63,212 nt of DNA, taken from the NCBI GenBank assembly GCA_036403155.1, contig DASWRM010000066.1, forward strand, positions 1-63,212. Reading direction: 5' to 3'. Of this stretch, positions 8,320 to 18,163 are shown in pieces. Position numbers and translations under genes: made by a program. The notes below the pieces were generated by a model. That model did not search any database and had not been told where the DNA came from. It was given only the letters and a program-made list of their open reading frames with translations. Each line of letters begins with the position of its first letter. The stretch's first letter is position 1. This DNA comes from Gaiellales bacterium. GTDB taxonomy: Bacteria > Actinomycetota > Thermoleophilia > Gaiellales > JAICJC01.

Positions 8320-9225
8320 ATGCAACTCGCCGATCCGACGACCTTCGGGCTCCACCAGCCGTGGCCGACGGTGATCCGCGTGGCCGCCGCCCTCGCAGTC
8401 GCGGCGGCGGTGCTTGCCTGGTCAGACAACATCGCCCGCTGGTGGGTCGCGCGCGCCGACCGCAAGTACGACCTGACGGCCGACACCGCGGAGATCGCGA
8501 ACCTGAAGCGCCGGGAGACGGCGATCTCGGTCGCCCGGACGACGATCCGTTACGTCGCGATCCTGATCGCGGCCATCGTCCTGATCCAGGCGTTCGCCGG
8601 GGCGGGCAAGGTCACGGCGGTGGCCGGTGCGTCGCTCTTCGTCGTGCTGCTGGGGTTCGCCGGACAGCGGTTCCTGACCGACATCCTGACCGGCGCGTTC
8701 ATGCTCTTCGAGGGCTGGTACGCCGTCGGCGACATGATCATCATCGAGCCTTTCAAGCTCGAGGGCGTGGTCGAGGAGCTGTCCCTGCGTGCCACGAGCG
8801 TGCGCGCGGTCAACGGCGAGCTGATCCGGGTGCACAACTCGCAGGTGCTCGCGGTGCGCCGGCTGCCGCGCGGCGTGCGGGAGCTGGAGATCGAGCTGTT
8901 CTGCACGGATGCCGACCGCGGCCGGCGGCTGGTCGACCGCGTCTCGAGGATCATGCCGACCGGCCCCATGCAGTTCGTGCGCCGCCCGCGCGTGCTGGAC
9001 GCCGAACGGCTCGACGACGACCTGGTGCGGATCCGCGCGAGGTGTGCGACCGCCGCGGGCCGCGAGTGGCTGGCGCAGGACTTCCTGCCCGACGTGCTCA
9101 AGGAACGCGCCGACGCGGGGCTGATCGTCCACGGGCCGGTGGTGACCGAGGTCGACATCTCGAACGAGCCGTCGAAGTACTACGCGCGCATCTACGGCAG
9201 CGGCGCGGGCGCCCGCACCGCCTGA
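8320..9225 (+). CDS. Small-conductance mechanosensitive channel, MscS family
   Basis: 301 residues. Helices at about 15-32, 64-85 and 87-115 lead into the pore-lining helix and the beta domain signature (GFAGQRFLTDILTGAFMLFEGWYAVGDMI) that defines MscS, followed by the cytoplasmic alpha/beta domain. It would open under membrane tension and release solutes during osmotic downshift. The ATG at 8320 follows a weak AGGGGT-type site and removes an implausible Arg-rich upstream extension. The gene stands alone and converges on the MMPL exporter gene with a one-base gap. Confidence 0.92.
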   Translation: MQLADPTTFGLHQPWPTVIRVAAALAVAAAVLAWSDNIARWWVARADRKYDLTADTAEIANLKRRETAISVARTTIRYVAILIAAIVLIQAFAGAGKVTAVAGASLFVVLLGFAGQRFLTDILTGAFMLFEGWYAVGDMIIIEPFKLEGVVEELSLRATSVRAVNGELIRVHNSQVLAVRRLPRGVRELEIELFCTDADRGRRLVDRVSRIMPTGPMQFVRRPRVLDAERLDDDLVRIRARCATAAGREWLAQDFLPDVLKERADAGLIVHGPVVTEVDISNEPSKYYARIYGSGAGARTA

Positions 9226-9226
9226 G

Positions 9227-11452
9227 TCAGCGCGGCGTCGGGTCGGGCTGGGGCGGCGCCACGTTCCCGGACGACCATCCCGGCCGGCCCGGCCAGCCGG
9301 CGAACCGGCCCAGCACGGCGATCACCGCCGGCGCCAGCAGCGACCGCACCAGGAACGTCTCGAGCAGGATGCCGAGCGCCATCACGCCCGCGAGCTCGCG
9401 GAACGGACGGATGGGGATCAGCGCCACCAGCGCGAAGCTGGCCGCAAGCGACAGGCCCGCGGCGCGGATCGCGCGCGACGCCTGGGGAATGGCGATCGCG
9501 ATCGCCTCACGCATCGGGCGCCGCTCCGCCTCACGCCAGATCCTCCCGGCGATCAGGACGTTGTAGTCCGAGCTGAGCGAGACCAGCAGCACGGCGCCCG
9601 CGAACGGCACGTAGTACGTCAGATCGGGATAGCCGAGCTGGTGCTGGAACACCCAGACGGCCGCGCCCATCGTCGCCGTCACGCTGAGGGCGTTCACGAC
9701 CAGGAGCGCCACCGGCGCGACGAGCGCGCGCATGAACACGATCATCAGGAGCAGGTTGACCAGCAGCACGGCGACCGCGATGGTGATGGCGTCGCGCGTC
9801 ACGGCATCGATCGCCGCCTTCGCCAGCGCCGTCTGCCCGGCGACCTGCACCTCCGCCCCGCCCATCCCGGCCTGCCGGATCAGGCCCGGCATGGCGTCCT
9901 CGAGGTGCTCGAGATCCGAGACGGCGCCCGGTCCCAGCGGATCGCGGTCGGACACCAGGACGTAGCGGGCGGCACGGCGATCCGGCGTCAGGAACGGCTG
10001 CACCGGTGCTCCCGGGGGCTGCTCCGCCGGGCCCGCGACGCCGGCGATCCCCTGCTGCGAGCGAAGCGACCGCTCGAGCGAGGCGAGGCCCTCCGCCGGC
10101 AGGGCGCCCGAGCGGCTCTGGACGATCACCTCGGCCGGGGCGAGCACGCCGGGCGCAAACCCCTTCGCGGCGGCGCGCGCCGCGACCTGCGACTCGCTGC
10201 TCGCGGGCAGGCCGGTGATGACGTCGACGCCGAGGTGCATCGTGCGCAGCTCGAGCGCCGCGACGGTCAGCACGGCGGCGGTGAGGACGCCGATCAGCGC
10301 GGCGACCGGCCGCCCGGCGGCGATGTGCGCCACCCGCGCGCCGAGCCGGTTCCGGCGCTGCTGCGGATCGGGCCGCGCCGACGGCCATACGGCGAAGCGG
10401 CCGAGCATCGCGATCGCCGCGGGCACGAACAGCACCGAGACGAGCATCGCGATCGCGACCGTCGCAGCGAGCGCCGGTCCCAGATCGCGGAAGAAGCCGA
10501 GCGACGAGGCGCGCAGCGCGATCAGGCTGACCGACAGGATCAGGCCGCCGGTGAAGACGATCGGCGCAACCTCGGCGGCGGCGGCGAACGCACAGTCGCG
10601 CGGCGGCGACCCCGCGCGGAAGCGGTCGCGGAAGTCGGAGAGGAAGAAGACCGAGTAGTCGGTGACGACGCCGAGCAGCAGCGCGATCAGCAGCGGCTCG
10701 ATCTCCTGCGGCAGCGTCCCGCCGACCCGGTCGGACAGCTCCGTGAGCGCGTAGAGCGTGATCGGGAACGCCACGCCCATCGAGCCCATCGTGATCACCG
10801 CCGCCCCGGGCGACCGGAACACCAGGATCACGATCGCCGCCACAACGGCGACCGTGAGCACCTCGATCAGGTCGAGCCGGTCGAGGATCAGCGCGCCCTG
10901 CTCCATGCGCGCGGGCGTCACGCCGGTCAGCCCGACGGGGGCGTCCCCCGGCTGGTTCAGCCGGTGCAGGAAGGCGTGGCCCTGGATGGTCCGCTCGGCG
11001 GGCGTGTAGCTGGAATCGAAGGCCAGGTGGGTGATCGCGGTGGTGGAGTTGCCCTTCGACGCGGGCGCGCCGGGGACCGAGATCAGCGGCGTCGCCAGGC
11101 TCGCCCCGGTGCTGGTGTCGCGATGCCGGTCGATCGCGGCGGCCCGGTCGATGACCCGGTGCTGTGCGTCCTCCGACAGGCCGCCCGGTGCGTGCTGGAC
11201 GACGATCACGTCGCTGCCGGCGGGCGCGCGGAAGAGCCGCGTGGCGGTCTCCTCAGCGCGCAGGGCGGGTGCGTCCTTGGGCACCAGGTTGAGGACGCCG
11301 GATCCGGTCTCGAACGTCCGCATGTGCAGCCCCGAGTAGACCGCGGCGGCGACGAACGCCGGCACGATCAGGAACCAGAGCCGCACGGCCACCCAGGCGA
11401 CCGCGCGGGCGGGAAGCGACCGGCGAGGCGGCCGCCCGGCCGGCTCCGTCAC
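9227..11452 (-). CDS. MMPL/RND-family exporter
   Basis: 741-residue transporter with two repeated RND halves. Each half has an N-terminal helix, a large extracytoplasmic loop and five further helices (about 185-330 and 560-710). Family marks include 'VTDYSVFFLSDFRDR' in the first half and 'SSDYNVLIAGRIWREAE' in the second, matching the MmpL proton-relay helices with conserved Asp-Tyr pairs. Actinobacterial members export lipids, glycolipids or siderophores; the cargo here is unknown. The GTG start overlaps the upstream YihY-type gene by four bases (GTGA), so the two form an operon. Confidence 0.92.
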   Translation of the reverse strand: MTEPAGRPPRRSLPARAVAWVAVRLWFLIVPAFVAAAVYSGLHMRTFETGSGVLNLVPKDAPALRAEETATRLFRAPAGSDVIVVQHAPGGLSEDAQHRVIDRAAAIDRHRDTSTGASLATPLISVPGAPASKGNSTTAITHLAFDSSYTPAERTIQGHAFLHRLNQPGDAPVGLTGVTPARMEQGALILDRLDLIEVLTVAVVAAIVILVFRSPGAAVITMGSMGVAFPITLYALTELSDRVGGTLPQEIEPLLIALLLGVVTDYSVFFLSDFRDRFRAGSPPRDCAFAAAAEVAPIVFTGGLILSVSLIALRASSLGFFRDLGPALAATVAIAMLVSVLFVPAAIAMLGRFAVWPSARPDPQQRRNRLGARVAHIAAGRPVAALIGVLTAAVLTVAALELRTMHLGVDVITGLPASSESQVAARAAAKGFAPGVLAPAEVIVQSRSGALPAEGLASLERSLRSQQGIAGVAGPAEQPPGAPVQPFLTPDRRAARYVLVSDRDPLGPGAVSDLEHLEDAMPGLIRQAGMGGAEVQVAGQTALAKAAIDAVTRDAITIAVAVLLVNLLLMIVFMRALVAPVALLVVNALSVTATMGAAVWVFQHQLGYPDLTYYVPFAGAVLLVSLSSDYNVLIAGRIWREAERRPMREAIAIAIPQASRAIRAAGLSLAASFALVALIPIRPFRELAGVMALGILLETFLVRSLLAPAVIAVLGRFAGWPGRPGWSSGNVAPPQPDPTPR

Positions 11453-12444
11453 GCCTTCGCCTCCGGGACGAGGCCGCTGTTTGCCCGGATGCCACGGCGC
11501 AGCCCGCGGCTCCGCTCGGTCTCAGCGTTGATCTCGGCGCCGAGCAGGAGCGCGAGGCTCGAGAACCACAGCCACGTCAGCGTCACGATCACGGCGGCGA
11601 GCGACCCCCACGTCTTGTTGTAGCTGCCGAAGTTGTTCGCGTAGAGGGCGAACGCGCCGGACACGAGCAGCCAGGTGACGAGCGCGACCACGACACCGGG
11701 CGTGATGAACTGGAACTTCCGCTGCCGGACGTTCGGGCCGAGGTACAGGACCGCGGCGAACGTGCTCATCAGCGCGAGGACCAGCACCGGCCAGCGGCCG
11801 ACCGACCACAGGAGGGCGAACAGGCTCGACTCGCCGACGCGGTCGCCGATCCAGCCGCTGACGGCGGGGCCCAGGACGAGGGCGAGCACGACCGCTGCGA
11901 CGGCGACCACGCCGCAGAGCCCCATGATCACCGAGACCACGCGCGTGCGCACGAAGCCGCGCGTCTCGTCACATTCGTACGCCATGTTGAGCGACCACAT
12001 CACCGTCTGCATGGCGCCGCTCAACGAGTAGACCGCGAGCGCGGCGCCGGCGGCGATCATCAGGCCGCCCTGCTGGGAGGCGACGACGTTGCGCAGGCTG
12101 CCCCGCACGAGGTGGATGGCGTCGGAGGGGACGAACGTGCTGAGGTGGTCGAGGAGCGTGTTCACGGCCCCCGGGCCGGCGGCGGCGCTGAAGATGCCGA
12201 GCGCGAGGAGGAGCGTCGATGGGATCGCGAGGAAGGCGTTGAAGGCGACCGCCTGAGCCAGGTGCGTGACCTGGTCGTCCCGCGCCTTTTTCACGCCGCG
12301 CAGGCAGATCGCGCCGTAGTCGCGGGCGGTCAGATCGGTCAGCCCGGGGTCCGCGAGCGTCGGCTCATGCCGCTCGGGCTGCGGGCTCGGCTGGGGGGTG
12401 CGGGCAGACCCGGCTTCGATCCGCGCCGCCCTGGTGGATGCCAC
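11449..12444 (-). CDS. YihY/virulence factor BrkB-family membrane protein
   Basis: 331 residues with six membrane helices after a 40-residue charged N-terminus. Diagnostic segments are 'HLAQAVAFNAFLAIPSTLLL' in helix 1, 'YSLSGAMQTVMWSLNMAYE', 'WPVLVLALMSTFAAVLYLGPN' and 'LTWLWFSSLALLLGAEINAE' near the C-terminus. The family was once named ribonuclease BN, but that activity belongs to a different protein; its members are uncharacterised inner-membrane proteins, possibly transporters. Coupled to the MMPL exporter downstream (GTGA overlap). Confidence 0.92.
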   Translation of the reverse strand: MASTRAARIEAGSARTPQPSPQPERHEPTLADPGLTDLTARDYGAICLRGVKKARDDQVTHLAQAVAFNAFLAIPSTLLLALGIFSAAAGPGAVNTLLDHLSTFVPSDAIHLVRGSLRNVVASQQGGLMIAAGAALAVYSLSGAMQTVMWSLNMAYECDETRGFVRTRVVSVIMGLCGVVAVAAVVLALVLGPAVSGWIGDRVGESSLFALLWSVGRWPVLVLALMSTFAAVLYLGPNVRQRKFQFITPGVVVALVTWLLVSGAFALYANNFGSYNKTWGSLAAVIVTLTWLWFSSLALLLGAEINAETERSRGLRRGIRANSGLVPEAKA

Positions 12445-12547
12445 GAAGCGTGCTCCTCGAGGAGTTTCGACAGCACCACTACCGCGGTGGCGTACGGGTC
12501 AAACCACCCAGGTTTCGACGGATCGCGGCGTGGGGAAATCGGGTCGC

Positions 12548-12715
12548 ATGAACGGGAAGACGTTGGGCTACGACCCCTACGACCCGAATGGGATGGACGA
12601 GAACTGGATCTCGGAGTGGGTGGAGTTCGGCCTCCGCGAGATGGCGGTCTATCTGCGGCGCCAGGCCGCGTTCGAGGCGTACTACCAGCGGCGCCGGCTG
12701 CGGCCTGCCGGGTAG
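12548..12715 (+). CDS. Small hypothetical protein, 55 aa
   Basis: Acidic and aromatic N-terminal half (GYDPYDPNGMDENWISEWVEF) followed by a basic amphipathic helix (LRRQAAFEAYYQRRRLR). It is not low-complexity and has the composition of a folded or helical mini-protein. No family is recognised. It starts about 100 bases from the divergent YihY-type gene. No clear ribosome binding site was found, so the call rests on protein-like composition alone. Confidence 0.5.
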   Translation: MNGKTLGYDPYDPNGMDENWISEWVEFGLREMAVYLRRQAAFEAYYQRRRLRPAG

Positions 12716-12736
12716 CCGCGGCAGACCGCCGGGTAG

Positions 12737-14806
12737 TCAGCGAGCGGGCGACGCCGCCGGGGCCAGCTCGACCGTCTCGCGCAGGAACGGCATAGCGTCG
12801 GCGTCGTCCGCCGGCGCGTCCAGCTCCTCGGCGTAGCGCCGCCCGTCCCAGACGGCCTGGGCGATCGTGCCGGGGGCGAGAGCGTCGCCGACCGCCCGAA
12901 CGCTCGTGATTCCGAGCGCCTCGAGGTCGCGGGCGAGAGCGCCCTGCGGAAGGCGCGCGGTGACGGTCAGCAGCGCGTCGCACTCGAGCTCCCGCCCGCG
13001 GCCCGTGTAGGCGCACACCAGCTGCAGGCCGCCGGCCGTGCCGCCGACGACGGAGGCGTTCAGCTCGAGCTGAACGCCGAGCTCCAGCAGCCGCGCCTGG
13101 ATCCGCGCCTGCTCCATCGTGTGGTCGGTCCACTCCGACACCCGCGAGGCCGGCGTCACCAGCGTCACCCGGCGGCCCTCGCGCAGGAGCAGCTCGGCGA
13201 GCACGCCGCCCATGTAGTAATGGTCGTCGTCGAAGATGGCAACGTGCTCGCCCGCAGGGCGGCTGCCGGCCATCACGTCATCCGGCGTCAGGGTCTCGAG
13301 CTCCGGATCGAGCGCGATCGGCCGGGTGTGCCATCGCCCGACGCCGTCTGCTCGCCAGCGGGAGCCCGTGGCCACGGCCACGTGGTCGAACCCGTACGAG
13401 GCCACCTCCGCGGCGTCCAGCGGGCTCTCGAACGCGAGCTCCACGTTGGCCATGCGCTCCACCTGCGCCTTGCGGTAGTCGAGCACCCGGATCCAGGCCG
13501 CCAGGCCGGGGAGCCGGGCCTCGCTCGCGACACGGCCGCCGAGAGCGGCGCTCGCCTCGGCGAGGACGACCTCGTACCCGCGGCGGCCGAGCATCATCGC
13601 CGCCTCGAGCCCGGCCGGACCGGCGCCGACCACCAGCACCCGCGCATCGCTCCCCTTGGGACGGATCCGCTCGGGGTGCCAGCCGCGGCGCCACTCCTCC
13701 CCCATGCTGGGATTCTGCGTGCACCGGATCGGCGCCATCGTGAAGTCGCCCGATACGCAGATGTTGCAGCCGATGCACTCACGGATGTCCTCGTAGCGGC
13801 CCTGCTCGAGCTTGACCGGCAGGAACGGGTCGGCGATCGACGGCCTGGCGGCGCCGATCATGTCCATGACGCCGTCGCGGATCATCCGCACCATCGTGTC
13901 GGGAGAGGTGAACCGCCCCACGCCGACCACCGGCTTGGTCGTCAGGCGCTTGAGGCCGCGCACGTACGGCTCCTGGCCGCCCTCGTCCTGGAACCGGGAT
14001 GTGACCGAGTCGTCCGGCCACGAGCCGAGCATGAAGTCCCAGCAGTCGGGCAACTCGCCGACCAGTCCCAGCACCTCCTCGATCTCGCCGCGCTCGAGCC
14101 CGCGCTCCCCGATCAGCTCGTCCACCGCGATCCGGCACACGACCCCGGCGCGTCCCTCGCAGACCTCGGCCGTGTCCTCGAGCACCTCCCGCAGCAGCCG
14201 CGTCCGGTTCTCGACGCTCCCGCCGTACTCATCGGTGCGATCGTTGTACCGCCGGGACAGGAAGTGCTGCAGCACGCTCAGGTTGTGCCCGGCGTAGACG
14301 TAGACGATGTCGTAGCCCGCGCGCAGGGAGCGGTCGACCGCCTGGCGGTGCCATCGGCGGACGTCGGCGATGTCCGAGGCCTCCATGCGACGGGCCTGCA
14401 CCGGATCGTTCCACTTCACCGGCAGGTCGGAGGGCGCCATGGGCACGATCCGCGAGTACCGGTTGGACGCCGCGATGCCGTTGTAGCAGAGCTCGATCCC
14501 GGCCAGCGAGCCGTGCTCGTGCACCTCGTCGCAGAGCCGCTCGTGCATCGGGATGTCGCGGTCGTCCCAGATCCGCCCCTCGATGTACGGCGTCACCTCC
14601 GCCGACGGGTGGATCTCGACCTCCTCCGTGCACACCACCGCCCAGCCGCCCTCGGCCTTCACGCCCCGCATGCGCGCGTGCGCGCTCGGATCGCGGTAGC
14701 CCATGCCGTTGCAGTGCGGCACCTGGAAGAACCGGTTCCGTGCGGTCACCGGGCCGATCTGCACCGGCTCGAAGAGGAGGTCGAAGCGGGGCTCGCGCAT
14801 GGGCAC
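12737..14806 (-). CDS. Trimethylamine dehydrogenase-like FMN/4Fe-4S/FAD-type oxidoreductase
   Basis: 689 residues, same length and domain order as trimethylamine and dimethylamine dehydrogenases. The TIM barrel opens with '[21 protein letters not shown]' and carries C32 (PHCNGMG), aligned with the Cys that binds FMN covalently in TMADH. The barrel Tyr and His of TMADH's YGAH segment are kept as YAGH. The 4Fe-4S motif CIGCNIC...RC lies near 345-365, followed by two nucleotide-binding Rossmann regions ([14 protein letters not shown]). The Trp shortly after the third cluster cysteine, part of TMADH's aromatic substrate bowl, is replaced (VSGDFTMAP), so a different amine is likely. Stands alone, divergent from tdh. 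Confidence 0.85.
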   Translation of the reverse strand: MPMREPRFDLLFEPVQIGPVTARNRFFQVPHCNGMGYRDPSAHARMRGVKAEGGWAVVCTEEVEIHPSAEVTPYIEGRIWDDRDIPMHERLCDEVHEHGSLAGIELCYNGIAASNRYSRIVPMAPSDLPVKWNDPVQARRMEASDIADVRRWHRQAVDRSLRAGYDIVYVYAGHNLSVLQHFLSRRYNDRTDEYGGSVENRTRLLREVLEDTAEVCEGRAGVVCRIAVDELIGERGLERGEIEEVLGLVGELPDCWDFMLGSWPDDSVTSRFQDEGGQEPYVRGLKRLTTKPVVGVGRFTSPDTMVRMIRDGVMDMIGAARPSIADPFLPVKLEQGRYEDIRECIGCNICVSGDFTMAPIRCTQNPSMGEEWRRGWHPERIRPKGSDARVLVVGAGPAGLEAAMMLGRRGYEVVLAEASAALGGRVASEARLPGLAAWIRVLDYRKAQVERMANVELAFESPLDAAEVASYGFDHVAVATGSRWRADGVGRWHTRPIALDPELETLTPDDVMAGSRPAGEHVAIFDDDHYYMGGVLAELLLREGRRVTLVTPASRVSEWTDHTMEQARIQARLLELGVQLELNASVVGGTAGGLQLVCAYTGRGRELECDALLTVTARLPQGALARDLEALGITSVRAVGDALAPGTIAQAVWDGRRYAEELDAPADDADAMPFLRETVELAPAASPAR

Positions 14807-14902
14807 TCCGTGGTGGTGGTCGGGGGCGCGCGAAGGCTACCAAGCCCCGTCGAAGCCGGCCCGTTCAGGGGCCGGCGAACCGCGGGACTACGATCCCATC
14901 CG

Positions 14903-15934
14903 ATGCGCGCGCTGGTGAAGACGACGGCGGAGCCCGGCCTCTGGCTCGAGGACGTCCCGGAGCCGGAGTACGGCATCAACGACGTCCTGATTCGGGTGCA
15001 CCGCACGGGCATCTGCGGCACCGACGTCCACATCTACCGCTGGGACGAGTGGGCGCAGCGGACGATCCCCGTGCCGCTCGTGATCGGTCACGAGTTCGTC
15101 GGCGAGATCGTCGCCGTCGGCGACAACGTCAGCGACTTCCACCCCGGCGACCTCGTGAGTGGCGAGGGCCACGTCGTCTGCGGCCGCTGCCGCAACTGCA
15201 TGGCCGGCAGGCGGCACCTGTGCGCCCACACGCAGGGCGTCGGGGTGAACAGGCCGGGGGCGTTCGCCGAGCTGATCGCCCTGCCGATGACGAACATCTG
15301 GCACCACTGGCCGGGCGTCGACCCTGAGATCGCCGCCATCTTCGACCCCTTCGGCAACGCCGTCCACACCGCGCTCGCCTTCCCCGTGCTCGGCGAGGAC
15401 GTCCTGATCACGGGCGCGGGCCCCATCGGCTGCATGGCGGCGGCGGTGGTCCGGCACGCCGGGGCGCGCCACGTCGCCGTGAGCGACCCGAATCCCTACC
15501 GCCTGGAGCTGGCCGGGCGCATGGGTGCGACGGTGACCGTCGACCCCACCCGCCGCGAGCTGGCCGACGTCCAGCAGGAGCTCGGCATGACGGAGGGGTT
15601 CGACATCGGGCTCGAGATGTCGGGCAACGGCGATGCCCTGCACGGCATGCTCGCCAACATGTCGCACGGGGGGCGCATTGCGATGCTGGGCATACCCACG
15701 CGCGAGATCGCCATCGATTGGACTCAGGTGGTGTTCAACATGCTCACGCTGAAGGGCATCTACGGGCGCGAGATGTACGAGACCTGGTACCAGATGACGG
15801 TGATGCTGCAGTCCGGCCTCGACATCTCGCCGGTGATCACGCACAGGTTCCGGTACGACGAGTTCGAGGTGGGATTCGAGGCGGCCGGCTCCGGCGAGTC
15901 CGGCAAGGTGCTGCTCGACTGGAGGGAGATCTGA
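14903..15934 (+). CDS. tdh: L-threonine 3-dehydrogenase
   Basis: 343-residue zinc alcohol dehydrogenase-fold enzyme that oxidises threonine to 2-amino-3-ketobutyrate with NAD. Catalytic zinc ligands C38 (GICGTDVH), H63 and E64 (GHEF) fall at the same positions as in E. coli Tdh; the structural zinc motif CGRCRNC...C is present, as is the Rossmann turn [10 protein letters not shown]. '[11 protein letters not shown]' is a family signature. The ATG at 14903 lies close to a possible weak ribosome site; a longer frame would overlap the upstream divergent gene. Its stop overlaps the kbl start (TGATG), giving the classic tdh-kbl pair. Confidence 0.95.
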   Translation: MRALVKTTAEPGLWLEDVPEPEYGINDVLIRVHRTGICGTDVHIYRWDEWAQRTIPVPLVIGHEFVGEIVAVGDNVSDFHPGDLVSGEGHVVCGRCRNCMAGRRHLCAHTQGVGVNRPGAFAELIALPMTNIWHHWPGVDPEIAAIFDPFGNAVHTALAFPVLGEDVLITGAGPIGCMAAAVVRHAGARHVAVSDPNPYRLELAGRMGATVTVDPTRRELADVQQELGMTEGFDIGLEMSGNGDALHGMLANMSHGGRIAMLGIPTREIAIDWTQVVFNMLTLKGIYGREMYETWYQMTVMLQSGLDISPVITHRFRYDEFEVGFEAAGSGESGKVLLDWREI

Positions 15935-17121
15935 TGGTGTCGTCCACCCTGCAGACGGACCTGCGGGAGCGGATGCGGGAGCTTCGCGACCAGGGGCTGT
16001 ACAAGCGGGAGCACGTCATCGACACGCCGCAGGCCGACATGGTCGAGGTCGAGGACGCCGGTCGGGTGCTGAACCTCTGCGCGAACAACTACCTGGGCCT
16101 CGCCAGCCATCCGGACATCGTCGCCGCGGCACACGATGCGCTCGAGCGCTGGGGCTTCGGCATGGCGTCGGTGCGCTTCATCTGCGGCACCCAGCGGATC
16201 CACCGCGACCTCGAGGAGCGGCTCAGCGCGTTCCTCGGCACCGAGGACACGATCCTCTACAGCAGCTGCTTCGACGCGAACGGGGGCCTGTTCGAGACGC
16301 TGCTCGGCGCCGAGGACGCGGTCATCTCCGACGAGCTGAACCACGCGTCGATCATCGACGGCATCCGCCTGTGCAAGGCACAGCGGCTGCGGTACCGCAA
16401 CCGCGACCTCGACGAGCTCGAGGCGCGCCTGCAGGAGTCGTCGGGGGCCCGGTACCGGCTGATCGCCACCGACGGCGTGTTCTCGATGGACGGCTACGTC
16501 GCCGAGCTGCGAGGCATCTGCGACCTCGCCGACCGCTACGACGCCCTGGTCATGGTGGACGACTCGCATGCCGTCGGCTTCGTCGGAGAGCACGGCCGCG
16601 GAACCCACGAGCTGCACGACGTGATCGGCCGGGTCGACATCATGACCGGCACGCTCGGCAAGGCGATGGGCGGTGCCAGCGGCGGCTACACCTCCGCGAG
16701 CCGCGAGATCGTGGAGCTGCTCCGCCAGCGGTCGCGACCGTATCTGTTCTCGAACAGCATCCCGCCGCCCGTGGCCGGCGCGACGATGACCGCCCTCGAC
16801 CTGATCGAACGCTCGAGCGACCTGCGGGCGACGCTCCGCCGCAACACGGAGCATTTCCGCGGGCGGATGACCGAGCTCGGTTTCGACATCCTGCCGGGCG
16901 ACCACCCGATCGTGCCGGTGATGGTCGGCGACGCGGCCCTGGCCGGCCGCCTGGGCGAGGGGCTGATCCGGCGAGGCGTCTACGCGGTCGCGTTCTCCTA
17001 TCCCGTCGTCCCCAACGGCACGGCTCGGATCCGCACGCAGATGTCGGCTGCGCACACCATCGAGGAGCTCGACTTCGCGGTCGACCAGTTCGCCGCGGCG
17101 CGTGAGGAGATGGGCCGGTAG
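15934..17121 (+). CDS. kbl: 2-amino-3-ketobutyrate CoA ligase (glycine C-acetyltransferase)
   Basis: 395-residue alpha-oxoamine synthase that converts 2-amino-3-ketobutyrate and CoA to glycine and acetyl-CoA. Family marks: NNYLGL near 48, '[15 protein letters not shown]', '[17 protein letters not shown]' and the PLP lysine in '[13 protein letters not shown]' near 242. The start overlaps the tdh stop by one base, so both enzymes are made from one message, completing threonine degradation to glycine. A G/C-rich inverted repeat (17138-17150) follows the gene and may help end transcription. Confidence 0.95.
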   Translation: MVSSTLQTDLRERMRELRDQGLYKREHVIDTPQADMVEVEDAGRVLNLCANNYLGLASHPDIVAAAHDALERWGFGMASVRFICGTQRIHRDLEERLSAFLGTEDTILYSSCFDANGGLFETLLGAEDAVISDELNHASIIDGIRLCKAQRLRYRNRDLDELEARLQESSGARYRLIATDGVFSMDGYVAELRGICDLADRYDALVMVDDSHAVGFVGEHGRGTHELHDVIGRVDIMTGTLGKAMGGASGGYTSASREIVELLRQRSRPYLFSNSIPPPVAGATMTALDLIERSSDLRATLRRNTEHFRGRMTELGFDILPGDHPIVPVMVGDAALAGRLGEGLIRRGVYAVAFSYPVVPNGTARIRTQMSAAHTIEELDFAVDQFAAAREEMGR

Positions 17122-17137
17122 CGGCAATCTCCCGCCG

Positions 17138-17150
17138 CCGGGGGCCCCGG
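17138..17150. terminator. Possible weak terminator hairpin between kbl and oppF
   Basis: Six-base perfect arms CCGGGG and CCCCGG around a single G, in the 40-base gap between two convergent genes. There is no T-run and the loop is too short for a stable hairpin without opening the stem, so it is only a candidate. Confidence 0.3.
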
Positions 17151-17161
17151 CTCGGGCACCG

Positions 17162-18163
17162 CTAGCCGGCGGCCACCTGGGAGCGGGCAACCGAGAGCGG
17201 GTGATGGCACGCGGCAAGATGTCCGTCGCCGTGGAGGGTTAGAGGCGGCTCCACTCGGGCGCAGATCTCAGTGGCGTACCGGCAGCGCGGATGGAACCGG
17301 CATCCCGACGGCGGGGAGACGGGGCTCGGCACGTCACCTGTCAGCACGATGCGCTCACGCGCCGCCGCCGCCCGGGGATCGGGCACGGGCACCGCTGAGA
17401 GCAGCGCCTCGGTGTACGGGTGCACCGGCCGCGCATACAGCTCCTCCGCCGGCGACAGCTCCACCAGCTTCCCCAGGTACATGACCGCGATCCGGTCGGA
17501 GACGTGCCGGACGACGGCGAGGTCGTGTGCGATGAACACGTACGTCAACCCCAGGTCGTCCTGCAGGTCGTCGAGCAGGTTGATCACCTGCGCCTGGATG
17601 GACACGTCCAGCGCCGAGACCGGCTCGTCGCACACGACCAGCCGCGGGTTGACGGCAAGCGCGCGGGCCACGCCTATCCGCTGCCGCTGCCCGCCGGAGA
17701 ATTCATGCGGGTAGCGGTTGATGTGCTCGGGGCTCAGCCCGACCAGCTGCAGGAGCTCCTCCACCCGCCGGCGAGTGCCGTCGGGCGGCCCCATGCCGTG
17801 CACCTTCAGCGGGCCGCCGACGATCTGGCCGAGCCGGTGGCGAGGGTTGAGCGACGCATACGGATCCTGGAACACGATTTGGATATGGCGTCGCAGCGAG
17901 CGCAGCCTCGTGCCGCCGATCGCGGTGATGTCCTCCCCGTCGAACCTGATCGTTCCCGAGGTCGGCTGGTGGAGGCGAACGATGCACCGGCCGAGGGTCG
18001 ACTTTCCGCACCCCGACTCGCCGACCAGGCCGAGCGTCTCGCCTGCCTCGACGGCGAACGTCACGCCGTCGACCGCGTGGACGACCTTTCCCCGCGAGAG
18101 CACGCCCGCACCGGTCCGGAAGTGCTTCGTGAGATCCTCGACCTCGAGCAGGGGCCGCGTCAC
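17162..18163 (-). CDS. Peptide-type ABC importer ATP-binding protein, OppF/DppF-like
   Basis: 333-residue ATPase. Walker [10 protein letters not shown] (48-56), Q-loop '[14 protein letters not shown]', signature 'SGGQRQR', Walker B 'LVVCDEP' and the H-loop 'IAHD' are complete. The C-terminal oligopeptide extension has the usual cysteine cluster (CRFHPRC...C). GTG start overlaps the oppD-like gene (GTGA). It must serve the two permeases encoded on the other side of the LacI-type operator (26196-28147), since neither half of the locus has a full transporter on its own. It is the last gene of the leftward operon. Confidence 0.93.
   Translation of the reverse strand: MTRPLLEVEDLTKHFRTGAGVLSRGKVVHAVDGVTFAVEAGETLGLVGESGCGKSTLGRCIVRLHQPTSGTIRFDGEDITAIGGTRLRSLRRHIQIVFQDPYASLNPRHRLGQIVGGPLKVHGMGPPDGTRRRVEELLQLVGLSPEHINRYPHEFSGGQRQRIGVARALAVNPRLVVCDEPVSALDVSIQAQVINLLDDLQDDLGLTYVFIAHDLAVVRHVSDRIAVMYLGKLVELSPAEELYARPVHPYTEALLSAVPVPDPRAAAARERIVLTGDVPSPVSPPSGCRFHPRCRYATEICARVEPPLTLHGDGHLAACHHPLSVARSQVAAG

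Noticed and set aside
9641-11623. Long open frame on the plus strand opposite the MMPL exporter and part of the YihY gene
   Set aside because: Its translation is rich in Arg, Gly, His and Asp with no membrane or motif pattern, typical of antisense frames in GC-rich genes; the opposite strand codes a clear MMPL protein.
13121-14900. Plus-strand open frame running into tdh
   Set aside because: Opposite the TMADH-like gene; the part before 14903 has no protein-like pattern. The tdh start at 14903 is fixed by family alignment.
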